NCBI GenBank assembly: GCA_041287335.1
Contig: JBEULM010000010.1
Location: forward strand, 1-43,114
Length of the DNA stretch: 43,114 nt
Source: Hydrogenobacter sp.
GTDB lineage: Bacteria > Aquificota > Aquificia > Aquificales > Aquificaceae
Direction: 5' to 3'
Part shown: piece after piece, positions 18,465 through 26,288 of the stretch
Layout of the letters: each line of letters begins with the position of its first letter
Numbering within the stretch: position 1 is the first letter of the stretch
The notes under the pieces: model-generated
Databases searched by the model: none
Told to the model about the DNA's origin: nothing
The model's input: only the letters and a program-made list of their open reading frames with translations
Position numbers and translations under genes: made by a program

Positions 18465-18992
18465 TCATCTTTCCCACATTTTTTCAAAATAGTCTTCATA
18501 CTTTTTAGCAAGATCAGGAGATCGTATAATCAAAAGATTTTCATAATTCAACTTCTCTGCGGAAGCAGTCCAGTTGTAAGATCCGGTTATTACTTCCTTA
18601 CCATCTATAACTGCAAATTTGTTGTGCATAAGCCCTTTTATAAACTTCTTTTCACCACCAGGGAGAAGTTTAACTGGAATGTTAGCTTGCAAAAACAAGG
18701 GATATCTGGAGAATCTCTCTTTGGCTTGCCCCTGATCAAGGATTATCCTCACCTTGACACCTCTCTGTTTGGCTCTTAAGACCGCATCACCTATCTCTCT
18801 TGAGGTAAAAGAAAACATAGCTATATCCAGAGTCCCTTTAGCCCTATCTATTTCTCTCACTATAGCGGACAAAGCTCCACCGTTTGGTGAAAAATAAACA
18901 TCTATGCTTTCACCTGAAATGACTACCTTTTGATCCTTACCGCAGGAGAAAACGAGAAAAGCAAGTCCCAAAAGAAAGATTCTCCTTTTCAT
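18465..18992 (-). CDS. Phospholipase D-type nuclease lipoprotein
   Basis: A 175-residue member of the Nuc-like single-HKD group of phosphodiesterases, which act as dimers and often cut DNA without a metal. The HKD motif is complete: His123, Lys125 and Asp130 in HNKFAVIDG, followed by GSYNWT. An N-terminal signal peptide ends in a lipobox (LVFSC, Cys17), so the protein should be lipid-anchored outside the cytoplasm. A role in degrading or processing extracellular DNA is possible; phospholipid hydrolysis is the alternative. A TATAAT box lies six bases before the ATG. Confidence 0.88.
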   Translation of the reverse strand: MKRRIFLLGLAFLVFSCGKDQKVVISGESIDVYFSPNGGALSAIVREIDRAKGTLDIAMFSFTSREIGDAVLRAKQRGVKVRIILDQGQAKERFSRYPLFLQANIPVKLLPGGEKKFIKGLMHNKFAVIDGKEVITGSYNWTASAEKLNYENLLIIRSPDLAKKYEDYFEKMWER

Positions 18993-18998
18993 ACCTAT

Positions 18999-19004
18999 AT
19001 TATA
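18999..19004 (-). promoter_or_regulatory. -10 box of the nuclease lipoprotein gene
   Basis: TATAAT on the minus strand, six bases before the ATG at 18992. No Shine-Dalgarno fits in this space (ataggt), so a leaderless start is the simplest reading. The -35 region overlaps the end of the pirin gene and is poor. Confidence 0.5.
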
Positions 19005-19021
19005 TGAAAAGACAACGCTAG

Positions 19022-19813
19022 TTATGTTAGTTTATTTTCTTTCAAATCTCTTATAGCTTGTAAGATTTCCTCCTGCGTGTTCATCACGAAAGGTCCATAA
19101 CGAACCACAGGTTCTCCTAAGGGTTTTGCGCTACCCAAGAGTAAAAAACAAGGTTTTAGTACTTCAATTTTTATTTTATTTGCAAAAACTATAAGAACAG
19201 CTCCTGTAAAGATTTTCCCATTCACCACCACCTGACCTTCGCAAAGGGCTATAAAATTATTATTTCTAGCTTGTGGTTGGTATATAAACTCTTCCCCTTC
19301 TTGAAGTTCTATATGGAGATATTCAAGAGGGTAAAAACCCTTATCTTTTATGAGTTCTGTTGCAAGGTTTATTACTTTCCTTCTTTCTGAAAGTTCAATC
19401 GGCGTTGCTTTGTAGGTGTAGTAGAATGGTTCGGACATTTTCAGGATAGAAGGATTATTCAACCAGAGCTGAAAACCCCACAATCTGTCTGTATCTGGTG
19501 TTGGAACTTCAGAATGTATCACACCCTTCCCCGCATTCATCCATTGAAGCTCCCCATCTGCTAATATCCCTTCGTTTCCAGCAGTGTCTCTGTGTTTGAT
19601 CCTTCCGTTGATCACGTAAGTGAGAGTTTGAAAACCTCTATGTGGGTGATCGGGAAATCCCGCACTAAAATCTTCCTTTTTATCACTCTTTATCTCATCA
19701 AGCAACAAAAATGGGTCAAGCTCACGAAGATGCGGAGTACCTATGTATCTCTTTATCTTGACGCCAGCACCGTCAAAAACCTCCAGGACTGGGAAGGTAT
19801 GGAGGGACTTCAT
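19022..19813 (-). CDS. Pirin-family cupin protein
   Basis: A 263-residue double-cupin protein. The N-terminal cupin has the pirin metal-binding segment PDHPHRGFQTLTYVI and QWMNAGKGVIHSE, giving the expected His/His/His/Glu iron site. Some bacterial pirins have quercetin 2,3-dioxygenase activity and others act as regulators; the true substrate here is unknown. It is the first gene of the minus-strand run that continues into the nuclease gene and probably has its own promoter with a good TTGACA. No ribosome site is visible before the ATG. Confidence 0.9.
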   Translation of the reverse strand: MKSLHTFPVLEVFDGAGVKIKRYIGTPHLRELDPFLLLDEIKSDKKEDFSAGFPDHPHRGFQTLTYVINGRIKHRDTAGNEGILADGELQWMNAGKGVIHSEVPTPDTDRLWGFQLWLNNPSILKMSEPFYYTYKATPIELSERRKVINLATELIKDKGFYPLEYLHIELQEGEEFIYQPQARNNNFIALCEGQVVVNGKIFTGAVLIVFANKIKIEVLKPCFLLLGSAKPLGEPVVRYGPFVMNTQEEILQAIRDLKENKLT

Positions 19814-19821
19814 ACTTTTTA

Positions 19822-19850
19822 AACTTAGTGAATCTTTCTGAAAGTGTCAA
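19822..19850 (-). promoter_or_regulatory. Sigma-70-type promoter of the pirin gene, near-leaderless
   Basis: A perfect TTGACA at 19850-19845, a 17 bp spacer, and TAAGTT at 19827-19822 on the minus strand, then eight bases to the ATG at 19813. This is the best full promoter in the window and implies a 5' leader of at most two bases. Confidence 0.7.
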
Positions 19851-19934
19851 TTTAGGATCTTGAAGCCATTTTGTTTGCACTGGGAAACGGATAAGATCGG
19901 AAAAATTCGTCGGTGTATTATATTTATATTTCAG

Positions 19935-20168
19935 ATGAAGGTTCTTTACTTTTCTGTGGTGAAGGAAAGAATAAAGAAAGGCGAAGAAGAGCTGGACTTT
20001 AAAGGTACAGTGAGTGAACTTAGATTCGTATTGTCTCAAAAATATCCCGAACTTAGAGACCTCTTGGAGCGGATCAAATTCGCAGTAAATGAGGAGTATG
20101 TAGGTGACGATTATGAACTCAAAGGTGACGAAAGGGTTGCCCTAATACCTCCGGTTAGCGGTGGATAA
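19935..20168 (+). CDS. moaD: MoaD-like small sulfur carrier
   Basis: A 77-residue ubiquitin-fold protein that ends in the diglycine needed for thiocarboxylation (PPVSGG). MoaD donates sulfur to molybdopterin in molybdenum-cofactor synthesis; ThiS-like carriers look similar, but the opening KVLYFSVVKE and the ending ALIPPVSGG favour MoaD. The ATG at 19935 is chosen as the normal-length start; an in-frame extension to 19860 would cover the intergenic region. The stop overlaps the GTG of the next gene by eight bases. No other moa gene is in the window. Confidence 0.87.
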   Translation: MKVLYFSVVKERIKKGEEELDFKGTVSELRFVLSQKYPELRDLLERIKFAVNEEYVGDDYELKGDERVALIPPVSGG

Positions 20169-21093
20169 AAAGGCTTTGATTTTAAGACTTTCCTCTTTAG
20201 GTGATGTGGTACTCACTTCGTGCGTTATAGATCCACTCAGAAGTATGGGGTATAGTCCCTATCTTTTAACTTTTGAACCTTACGGAAGTATATTTGAGGA
20301 CGATACTAGGCTAAGCGTCATACAGATAAAAAAAGAGGAACTATTTAAAAGAGAGACGCTTAAGAAACTTAAAGGATTTGATCTTTACGTTGATCTTCAC
20401 AAAAACCTACGAACATTGCTTCTGAGGTTTTTTTTGGGAGGAAGGTGGAAGGTTTACAAAAAGCATACAGTAAGAAGAAGGCTTGCCATACATTTTGGGA
20501 TATTCAGAAAACCGTACAGCGTAATAGATGCCTATTTGGAGACTCTGAGGAGTGCCAGTGTAAAGCCCAAAATAGAAGTATCGGAGGAGAGGCTAAGATT
20601 TTGGAAAGAGAAGATCGGAGACGATTTTTTATGTATAGGTCCGGGTGCAAGGTACATAAAAAAGACATATCCCCACTTTAGGAAGGTGGCAGAACTTCTC
20701 AGAATGGATGGTCATAAGGTTGTCCTCGTAGGGGACAAAAGGGATAAACTTTTGACAGAAAATTGGAATTGCGTCAATCTTTGTGGTGAGCTTTCACTAA
20801 TTGATACCCTTGCGGTTATAAAGCTTGCTCGTGTGTTTGTAGGTAACGATTCGGGACTTTTACACATGGCGAGAGCTGTAGGTACTAAAGCGATACAGAT
20901 TTACGGAGGCACGCATCCTACTCTTGGCTTTTCCCTTTTTAAAGATGAAGGTATAGTTTTACTTAAAGGACTTAAGTGTCAGCCCTGTGACCTTCACGGA
21001 AGGGGAAGATGCAGATTCGGGACTTACGAATGTTTGGATATTGATCCTCAGCTGGTAAAAGATAAAGTAATAGAACTTCTTCACTTAAGTTAG
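20161..21093 (+). CDS. Glycosyltransferase family 9, heptosyltransferase-type
   Basis: Probably transfers an ADP-heptose to the inner core of LPS at the cytoplasmic face of the inner membrane. The 310 residues have the GT9 opening ILRLSSLGDVVLTSCVIDPL and the sugar-nucleotide segment VFVGNDSGLLHMARAVG followed by IYGGTHPTLGF. Four cysteines near the C terminus (CQPCDLHGRGRCRFGTYEC) are common in WaaF/RfaF relatives. The start is a GTG inside the last codons of moaD; no other start fits. The acceptor sugar cannot be told from sequence. A run of eight T lies within the frame at about 20427. Confidence 0.88.
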   Translation: MDKKALILRLSSLGDVVLTSCVIDPLRSMGYSPYLLTFEPYGSIFEDDTRLSVIQIKKEELFKRETLKKLKGFDLYVDLHKNLRTLLLRFFLGGRWKVYKKHTVRRRLAIHFGIFRKPYSVIDAYLETLRSASVKPKIEVSEERLRFWKEKIGDDFLCIGPGARYIKKTYPHFRKVAELLRMDGHKVVLVGDKRDKLLTENWNCVNLCGELSLIDTLAVIKLARVFVGNDSGLLHMARAVGTKAIQIYGGTHPTLGFSLFKDEGIVLLKGLKCQPCDLHGRGRCRFGTYECLDIDPQLVKDKVIELLHLS

Positions 21094-21513
21094 TCTCTCA
21101 AGTAAGTTGTTTGCTCCGTTGAGCTTTTGGTAAGCTGAGGATATAACGTAATAAAGCTGTTCTCCTTCTGCCACAGTAAGATCGTAGAGTGTTATACTCA
21201 TATCCTTCAGTACGTTGTAAAGCGTGGTATAAAGAGATTCATCCAGCTTCTTCTCAGGGTTTGGTATATCTCTGTATATACTCAATATGTATTCGCACAT
21301 ACCTTTTATACTTCTCGATATGTTTAGCACCTCTTCATCAAAACTGTACATCTGAAGGACCTCCTGATAGAGATCCTCTATCTCTTTTGCAACACTCCTA
21401 AAAAGCAGGTCTTCAAGGTAGGCTATTTCCATGGCTATAACCTCAGATATAATTTGGGTCAAGTGATAAAAATTTTCAAGACCTTCTTCCATAAAATCTA
21501 TCAACCCTTTCAA
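21085..21513 (-). CDS. Helical protein of unknown function
   Basis: A 142-residue protein I do not recognise. It is predicted almost wholly helical by eye, acidic, with no signal, membrane segment or catalytic motif (SVAKEIEDLYQEVLQMYSFDEE). The TTG at 21513 is chosen because ggagg lies six bases upstream; an ATG at 21492 is the alternative. It overlaps the TIGR00725-type gene by 38 bases and should be cotranscribed with it. Its 3' end overlaps the convergent glycosyltransferase gene by nine bases. Confidence 0.65.
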   Translation of the reverse strand: MKGLIDFMEEGLENFYHLTQIISEVIAMEIAYLEDLLFRSVAKEIEDLYQEVLQMYSFDEEVLNISRSIKGMCEYILSIYRDIPNPEKKLDESLYTTLYNVLKDMSITLYDLTVAEGEQLYYVISSAYQKLNGANNLLERLT

Positions 21514-21934
21514 GTATCTCCTCCAAACTGTTTACGTGTTCAACACCTTCAACGTTATGAGTTCTATAACCTACAACGTATTTCTCCAGTATAAGGGCGT
21601 AAGCTATCTCAGAAAGTGTTCCCCAATGTCCTCCTATAGCGATCACCATATCACCGCTCGCTACCACTATAGGATTTCTATTCCAGTTCATCCCCGTTTT
21701 TATCTTTATATCTACAAAAGGGTTGGCTTCCTCCCCTGTATAGGATGGCAATATGCCTATGCTGATACCCCCACCTTCTTTAACTCCCTTGCACACGCCT
21801 TCCATTACACCTCCCCTACCTCCACATACAATCCAGATACCCCTTTTTGCAAGTTCATAACCTAACTTGTAAGCGATCCTATATTCTTCTTCTGTAGCCT
21901 TAGAGGATCCTATAACGGATACGATCCTTTTCAT
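21476..21934 (-). CDS. TIGR00725-type Rossmann nucleotide-binding protein (SLOG fold)
   Basis: A 152-residue protein of the LOG/DprA-like SLOG superfamily. The family's nucleotide-binding glycines are present in VCGGRGGVMEGVCKGVKEGGG and the acidic/glycine stretch VIAIGGHWGTLSEIA. Relatives include lysine decarboxylase-like cytokinin-activating phosphoribohydrolases, but this subgroup is uncharacterised. The ATG at 21934 forms an ATGA overlap with the preceding gene, favouring it over a TTG three codons upstream. It sits between a propeller-like protein and a helical unknown, so an activity on nucleotides linked to them is possible but unproven. Confidence 0.82.
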   Translation of the reverse strand: MKRIVSVIGSSKATEEEYRIAYKLGYELAKRGIWIVCGGRGGVMEGVCKGVKEGGGISIGILPSYTGEEANPFVDIKIKTGMNWNRNPIVVASGDMVIAIGGHWGTLSEIAYALILEKYVVGYRTHNVEGVEHVNSLEEILERVDRFYGRRS

Positions 21935-23106
21935 GATATGCAAGAAGAAACGAGAGAGGGTATATCCTCTTGGAAGGTTTTAAAAGTTGAGTGCTTTTTT
22001 AAGATATGGTCAAGCATATCCGTATTGAGAGTGATACGATCTCCTTCACCTTTTATGAGCTCAAAGCGTTTTCCATACTCTAACAGACTCTCATAGTAGC
22101 CGGGATTGGAAAAGAGTACAAATATCTCAGGGAAGTATTTGGAAAGTCTAAATACGAGCTTCTCCATTTGGATGTTCCTTTCATCGGATCTCACATCAAG
22201 CAGTCCACGTTTTTCTTTGATACTTACTTTTGATCCCTTCTCCCTTTCAAAAAGCATCAGGGAAGCAAACACTATGGCTGATAAGGTGGTTAGGTCTATC
22301 TTTTGGTAGTTGTCCCCAAGTATGTCAGCTTTTGAAGCTACCTGTAAACCCTCCTTTTTGTATAAATACAGATGGTTTAAACCTTCCGAAAAGGATAGGT
22401 AAGAACTGTCACTTATATGAGCTATCCTCCCCCCCGCCTTACCGAAAATGTGCAGTCCGGTAACTGTAAGAAGGAAGGTGTGATACACGTTGTACTCTGC
22501 TTTTATTGGTTTTCCGTCAAATTCGCCTGCTGACGTGACTTCCATATCTTCGCTCATGTTTAAAACTTTTCCATCATCCCTCACGGCAACTGGTCCTTCC
22601 TCGCTCATAACCAATATGCGTACACCAGCAAGAGCCTTCTCACCAACTTTACCACCGTTCCTTTCAAGCTTGTAAAGGTAACTTTCCGAAGCTACATATA
22701 CGTAATCATCAGATACGCACAAACATCTGAAAGGTTTTTCCATAAGCTCCGAAACGGTGATCCTCTTTATTTCCGCTGGAGAAAATTTTTCCACAGGTAT
22801 TCGGAAAAGACCTGTCTTACCAAGAAGGTAAATCTCACGGTAAGTACACGACAGATCAACTAAGTCATCAGATATGGTAAGAGTTTCTGTGCTTGCATCA
22901 ATTTTGCTAACTCTTACGAAAAGATTTTTGCCTATGCCGTATATATAGTCCTTTGAGTTCACAAGCTTGCTGAGATCTTCGGTAAGTTTTCCACTCTTCC
23001 AGAGTAACCTTACCTCCTCACCTTTTACGAGAGACTCTTTATCGTACGCCTCCACCCTATAATCAGTGTGTACATAAACTCTCTTTTCGTCGCAAAGCAT
23101 ATACAT
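21931..23106 (-). CDS. Unknown protein, beta-propeller-like with helical C terminus
   Basis: A 391-residue protein I cannot assign. Residues 1 to about 270 are a string of short beta-strand repeats (for example DYVYVASESYLYKLE, LNHLYLYKKEGLQVAS) of the sort found in beta-propellers; about 275-391 is helical and charged (AIVFASLMLFEREK, KLVFRLSKYFPEIF). No signal peptide or catalytic motif. A good ribosome site (gaggaga) lies before the ATG at 23106; a second ATG two codons on is possible. It is coupled to the SLOG-fold gene by ATGA. A run of seven G on the coding strand lies at 22435-22429. Confidence 0.7.
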   Translation of the reverse strand: MYMLCDEKRVYVHTDYRVEAYDKESLVKGEEVRLLWKSGKLTEDLSKLVNSKDYIYGIGKNLFVRVSKIDASTETLTISDDLVDLSCTYREIYLLGKTGLFRIPVEKFSPAEIKRITVSELMEKPFRCLCVSDDYVYVASESYLYKLERNGGKVGEKALAGVRILVMSEEGPVAVRDDGKVLNMSEDMEVTSAGEFDGKPIKAEYNVYHTFLLTVTGLHIFGKAGGRIAHISDSSYLSFSEGLNHLYLYKKEGLQVASKADILGDNYQKIDLTTLSAIVFASLMLFEREKGSKVSIKEKRGLLDVRSDERNIQMEKLVFRLSKYFPEIFVLFSNPGYYESLLEYGKRFELIKGEGDRITLNTDMLDHILKKHSTFKTFQEDIPSLVSSCIS

Positions 23107-23129
23107 GTCTTTCTCCTCTTAAAGATATT

Positions 23130-23330
23130 TTACAGCGGGAGCCTCCCCTTTTTCACCCAAAAGAGAATAACAAAGCCAACAAAGAGTGAGGTTATAAGTA
23201 CAGAAATAGGCAAAGCTGATCCTCTGTTGATCCTCTCAAAGGTATCAAGTAGAAAGAGAAAGAGTAAATAAAAGCCATAGATCACCAAAAGCACAGAAAA
23301 GATTTGCCACAATTTACTTAACACTTTCAA
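23130..23330 (-). CDS. Small two-pass membrane protein, TTG start
   Basis: A 66-residue hydrophobic protein with two membrane segments (about WQIFSVLLVIYGFYLLFLFLL and VLITSLFVGFVILFWV) and a short charged link. The start is taken as TTG at 23330 because ggagg, lying in the last codons of the deacetylase gene, is seven bases upstream; this gives the order stop codon, two bases, start. A GTG 14 codons earlier would lie inside the deacetylase gene and lacks a better site. Function unknown. Confidence 0.65.
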   Translation of the reverse strand: MKVLSKLWQIFSVLLVIYGFYLLFLFLLDTFERINRGSALPISVLITSLFVGFVILFWVKKGRLPL

Positions 23331-23332
23331 TG

Positions 23333-24262
23333 TTAAACCTCCAACATGGTCTCTATAGTTACCTTCACACACTCTGCAAGCGCTCTGAGATTGTACCCAC
23401 CTTCAAGAGCGAATAGGGACGGAACTCCGAGTGTTTTGCAAGTGGTTAGGATACTCTCAACTATGCTCTTTACCCCTTGTGTGGTGACGTTCAGGTAAGT
23501 TAAAGGATCATCTCTGTGTATGTCGTAGCCCGCTGAAACAAGTACAAACTCAGGTTTATACTCCTGCACGAGTTTAGGTAACAAGCTTTTGTATATACTT
23601 TCATACTCTTGGTCACCAGCTCCCGCATTAAGTGGCAAGTTGTAAGTGTATCCTAATCCTTTCCCTGCACCCTTTTCTCTGTCAGAACCTGTTCCCGGAT
23701 AAAAGGGGTATTCGTGGGTGGAAAAATAGAAAACTCTGTCCTCTTCGTAAAAGCTTTTCTGAGTACCGTTTCCATGATGAGCATCAAAGTCAATTATAAA
23801 GATCCTGCTCAGGCCTTTGGTAAGAAGGTACCAGGCACCTATGGCTACATTGTTAAAGAGACAAAAACCCATAGCCTTTGAGTACTCAGCATGATGACCA
23901 GGAGGGCGAATTGCACAGAAAACGGTTTCCAGATTGCCCATAAGCAAAGTGTCTATACCTTCAAGTACTCCTCCCACTGCATGAAGTGCAACCTCATAAG
24001 ACTCAGGGACCACATAGGTATCAGGATCCAAGTATCCTCCTCCCGCAGAACAAAAGTCATGCACTTCCTGTATGTATGCGAGATCATGATTTAGGGCTAC
24101 ATCTTTCACATTAGCTCTTCTGGGTTTTATTTTTATAACATCCTTTAAAAGCTTGTTCCTGTCAAGTTCCTGAATTATACTGATTAGCCTATCCATATTT
24201 TCAGGGTGATTTTTCCAGTTATGTTTAAGATATATATCATCATAAACGAAACCCGTTCTCAT
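23333..24262 (-). CDS. Histone deacetylase-fold deacetylase (AcuC-like)
   Basis: Zinc-dependent amidohydrolase of the class II HDAC/AcuC/acetylpolyamine amidohydrolase family, 309 residues. The active site is complete: RPPGHHAE with His123-His124, the zinc motif DFDAHHGNGTQ (Asp160, His162), SAGYDIHRDDPL, and the C-terminal LEGGYNL carrying the glycine-rich loop. Candidate substrates are acetyl-lysine proteins (such as acetyl-CoA synthetase) or acetylpolyamines, and thermophiles make unusual polyamines; sequence alone does not decide. It heads a run of four smaller genes. The ATG lies eight bases after the shared -10. Confidence 0.93.
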   Translation of the reverse strand: MRTGFVYDDIYLKHNWKNHPENMDRLISIIQELDRNKLLKDVIKIKPRRANVKDVALNHDLAYIQEVHDFCSAGGGYLDPDTYVVPESYEVALHAVGGVLEGIDTLLMGNLETVFCAIRPPGHHAEYSKAMGFCLFNNVAIGAWYLLTKGLSRIFIIDFDAHHGNGTQKSFYEEDRVFYFSTHEYPFYPGTGSDREKGAGKGLGYTYNLPLNAGAGDQEYESIYKSLLPKLVQEYKPEFVLVSAGYDIHRDDPLTYLNVTTQGVKSIVESILTTCKTLGVPSLFALEGGYNLRALAECVKVTIETMLEV

Positions 24263-24270
24263 GCGAAAAA

Positions 24271-24280
24271 ATTATATAAT
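24271..24280. promoter_or_regulatory. Palindromic shared -10 of a divergent gene pair
   Basis: The 27 bp between the deacetylase and oxidoreductase ATGs contains attatataat, its own reverse complement. It gives TATAAT on both strands: 24275-24280 (plus, nine bases before the ATG at 24290) and 24276-24271 (minus, eight bases before the ATG at 24262). No good -35 for either. Both messages would be nearly leaderless. Confidence 0.6.
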
Positions 24281-24289
24281 AGAAATCCC

Positions 24290-25681
24290 ATGAGAATAGT
24301 CATAGTGGGAAATGGACCAGCTGCTGCGAGTGCTGTAGAGGCTATAAGGCAGGTAGATAGGGATTCGCACGTGATAGTGCTTTCTGATGAAGATTATCCT
24401 ACTTACGCACCGAACTGTATGGAGAATGTCATAAGGGGGGATATATCTCAGAAGGCGCTTTTTTATAAGGGAGGCTATGCCTTTTATGAAAAGCACAGAG
24501 TGGACTTTAGACCTAAAAAGGAGGTTGTGAGTATAGACAACAAAAGAAAGGTAGTGATAGTGAAAGGTGGTGAGGAACTGCCTTACGATAAATGTCTCCT
24601 TGCTGCGGGAGCTTACAGTTTTATACCCCCTATACCGGGCAATCAACTTGGCGGTGTGACGACCGCAAAGAATCTGGACGATGCAAAGAGGATAAGAAAT
24701 TGGATAACTTCGGGAAAGGTAAAAAAAGCTGTTATAGTCGGTGCAGGTCCGATAGGTGTAGAAGATGCGGAGACGCTTCTGCATATGGGTATTGAGGTAC
24801 ATGTGGTAGAGTTTTTTGATAGGGTCCTTCCTCGTATGTTGGATAAGTTTATGGCTGACAGGTATATGAACGTTCTCGAGCGGGAAGGGATAAAGTTTTA
24901 CCTTAATCATCAGGTGGTGGCTATTCATGGGGAGGACGGTTGGGTTGAAGCTGTTGAGATAATGCACAGAGAGTCAGATAAAAGTAAGTTCATAAAAACC
25001 GATATGGTGATCCTATCAACGGGCGTAAGACCGAGAACCCATTTGGTGCAGGATACGGACATAAAGCTACACATAGATGAGAGTAAAGGAAGGTTGATAG
25101 GTGGTGTGCTTGTAAATGAATATCAACAAACATCCGATCCAGATGTGTACGCAGCGGGTGACATATGTTCGGGAAAAGATGCCTGGGGGAATCACAGATG
25201 GATAGCTCTTTTCCCTACAGCTCAGCAAGGAGGGGCTATAGCTGGCTACAACATGGTAGGACTTAAGATTGAAAATCCGGGGCTTGTGGATTACAATGCG
25301 GTAAAAACCAGATGGGTAACTGCAGGTAGCGGTGGTACCTTTGAGGATGCTGAGGATGCTTTCACGGCTGAATACGAAAACTATCTAATAAAGGTGTTTC
25401 TAAAAGAGGGAAGGGTTTGTGGATATCAGTTTGTTGGCATTCCTAGAGAGCTGAGATCAAACACAAGAAACGCTTTTTTACAAAACATACAAGCTCAAGA
25501 CTTTTTAAGGAAAGTGCTAAATGAGAGAGGTTTAGGTCTTGAAGCTTCTGGTGTGCTTTTTCATCACTTTGTGAGATTCAGAGAAAGAGTTCTCTCTAAG
25601 GAAGCGCTGAAGGCTATAAAGATGGGTATGTTAAGAGCTCTTGCAAATCCAAAATACGAGATTCCCATATTCCATGTTTAA
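24290..25681 (+). CDS. FAD/NAD(P)-dependent pyridine-nucleotide oxidoreductase
   Basis: A 463-residue flavoprotein of the pyridine nucleotide-disulfide reductase superfamily (NirB N-terminal, rubredoxin reductase, NADH oxidase and CoA-disulfide reductase relatives). FAD site GNGPAAASA (7-15), NAD(P) site GAGPIGVEDAE and the second FAD site DVYAAGDI are clear; the last 140 residues form the dimer domain. A cysteine at residue 43 (YAPNCMENVI) stands where CoA-disulfide reductase and NADH oxidase have their single redox cysteine, though the surrounding sequence differs. The ATG at 24290 is fixed by the FAD motif and the -10. The electron acceptor is unknown. It overlaps nadD by eight bases. Confidence 0.88.
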   Translation: MRIVIVGNGPAAASAVEAIRQVDRDSHVIVLSDEDYPTYAPNCMENVIRGDISQKALFYKGGYAFYEKHRVDFRPKKEVVSIDNKRKVVIVKGGEELPYDKCLLAAGAYSFIPPIPGNQLGGVTTAKNLDDAKRIRNWITSGKVKKAVIVGAGPIGVEDAETLLHMGIEVHVVEFFDRVLPRMLDKFMADRYMNVLEREGIKFYLNHQVVAIHGEDGWVEAVEIMHRESDKSKFIKTDMVILSTGVRPRTHLVQDTDIKLHIDESKGRLIGGVLVNEYQQTSDPDVYAAGDICSGKDAWGNHRWIALFPTAQQGGAIAGYNMVGLKIENPGLVDYNAVKTRWVTAGSGGTFEDAEDAFTAEYENYLIKVFLKEGRVCGYQFVGIPRELRSNTRNAFLQNIQAQDFLRKVLNERGLGLEASGVLFHHFVRFRERVLSKEALKAIKMGMLRALANPKYEIPIFHV

Positions 25682-26288
25682 GATCTTCTTTGGTGGTAGT
25701 TTTGATCCTGTACATGTCGGACATCTGATCGTAGCAAGGGATGTTTTTGAAGATTTAAAAGTTGAAAAGATAATTTTTGTACCCGCATTTCAATCACCCC
25801 TTAAAGAACCTCACCGGGCAACTCCCAAACAGAGGCTGGTCATGCTTCATATGGCAACTAAGGGTGAAGGATGCTTTGACGTAAGTGATATAGAGATAAG
25901 GAGAGGAGGCATATCTTACACTATTGATACAGCGCAGGAGCTGCTTTCTCATCTTGGTGAAAGACCAACCTTTTTGGTGGGAGCGGACAGTATTCTAACG
26001 CTCCATATGTGGAAAGATCCTCAAAGACTCACCCAAATCGCCAGATTTGTTATAGCAGACAGAAACAAAAAAGCACAAGAGGTTAAAAAGTACTTCAAAT
26101 TGAATTTTCCCAGTCTGAGAGAAGAGAGGGATTTTTTTATTCTTGAGACCAGAAACATAGATGTATCTTCAACGGAGATAAGGCAGAGATTGAAGGAGGG
26201 GAAAAGCATAAAGTGGCTCGTCCCGGAAGATGTACAAGAGTATATACTGGAAAAAGGTATCTATATTAGAGAACCACCACCGGCTTAA
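25674..26288 (+). CDS. nadD: Nicotinate-nucleotide adenylyltransferase
   Basis: Adenylates nicotinate mononucleotide to deamido-NAD, acting on the product of PncB. The 204 residues start with KIFFGGSFDPVHVGHL, the T/HxGH nucleotidyltransferase signature, and carry the C-terminal SSTEIRQRL motif. The ATG at 25674 overlaps the preceding stop by eight bases and gives the normal family start; an upstream in-frame start at 25641 lies inside the oxidoreductase gene. The 3' end overlaps the convergent SulP gene by 23 bases. Confidence 0.96.
   Translation: MFKIFFGGSFDPVHVGHLIVARDVFEDLKVEKIIFVPAFQSPLKEPHRATPKQRLVMLHMATKGEGCFDVSDIEIRRGGISYTIDTAQELLSHLGERPTFLVGADSILTLHMWKDPQRLTQIARFVIADRNKKAQEVKKYFKLNFPSLREERDFFILETRNIDVSSTEIRQRLKEGKSIKWLVPEDVQEYILEKGIYIREPPPA

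Noticed and set aside
18419-18511. Longer N terminus of HslV
   Set aside because: It would place about 31 extra residues before the catalytic threonine and include the TATAAT box.
19860-19934. Longer N terminus of MoaD
   Set aside because: The extra 25 residues do not match the family and cover the upstream region of the gene.
19814-19934. tRNA or small RNA in the longest gap, between pirin and moaD
   Set aside because: No cloverleaf arms or GTTC loop sequence found; the pirin promoter and an AT-rich stretch before moaD explain the region.
24272-24967. 231-codon open frame antisense to the FAD oxidoreductase
   Set aside because: It lies fully inside a gene with clear FAD and NAD motifs, has no recognisable product and no ribosome site.
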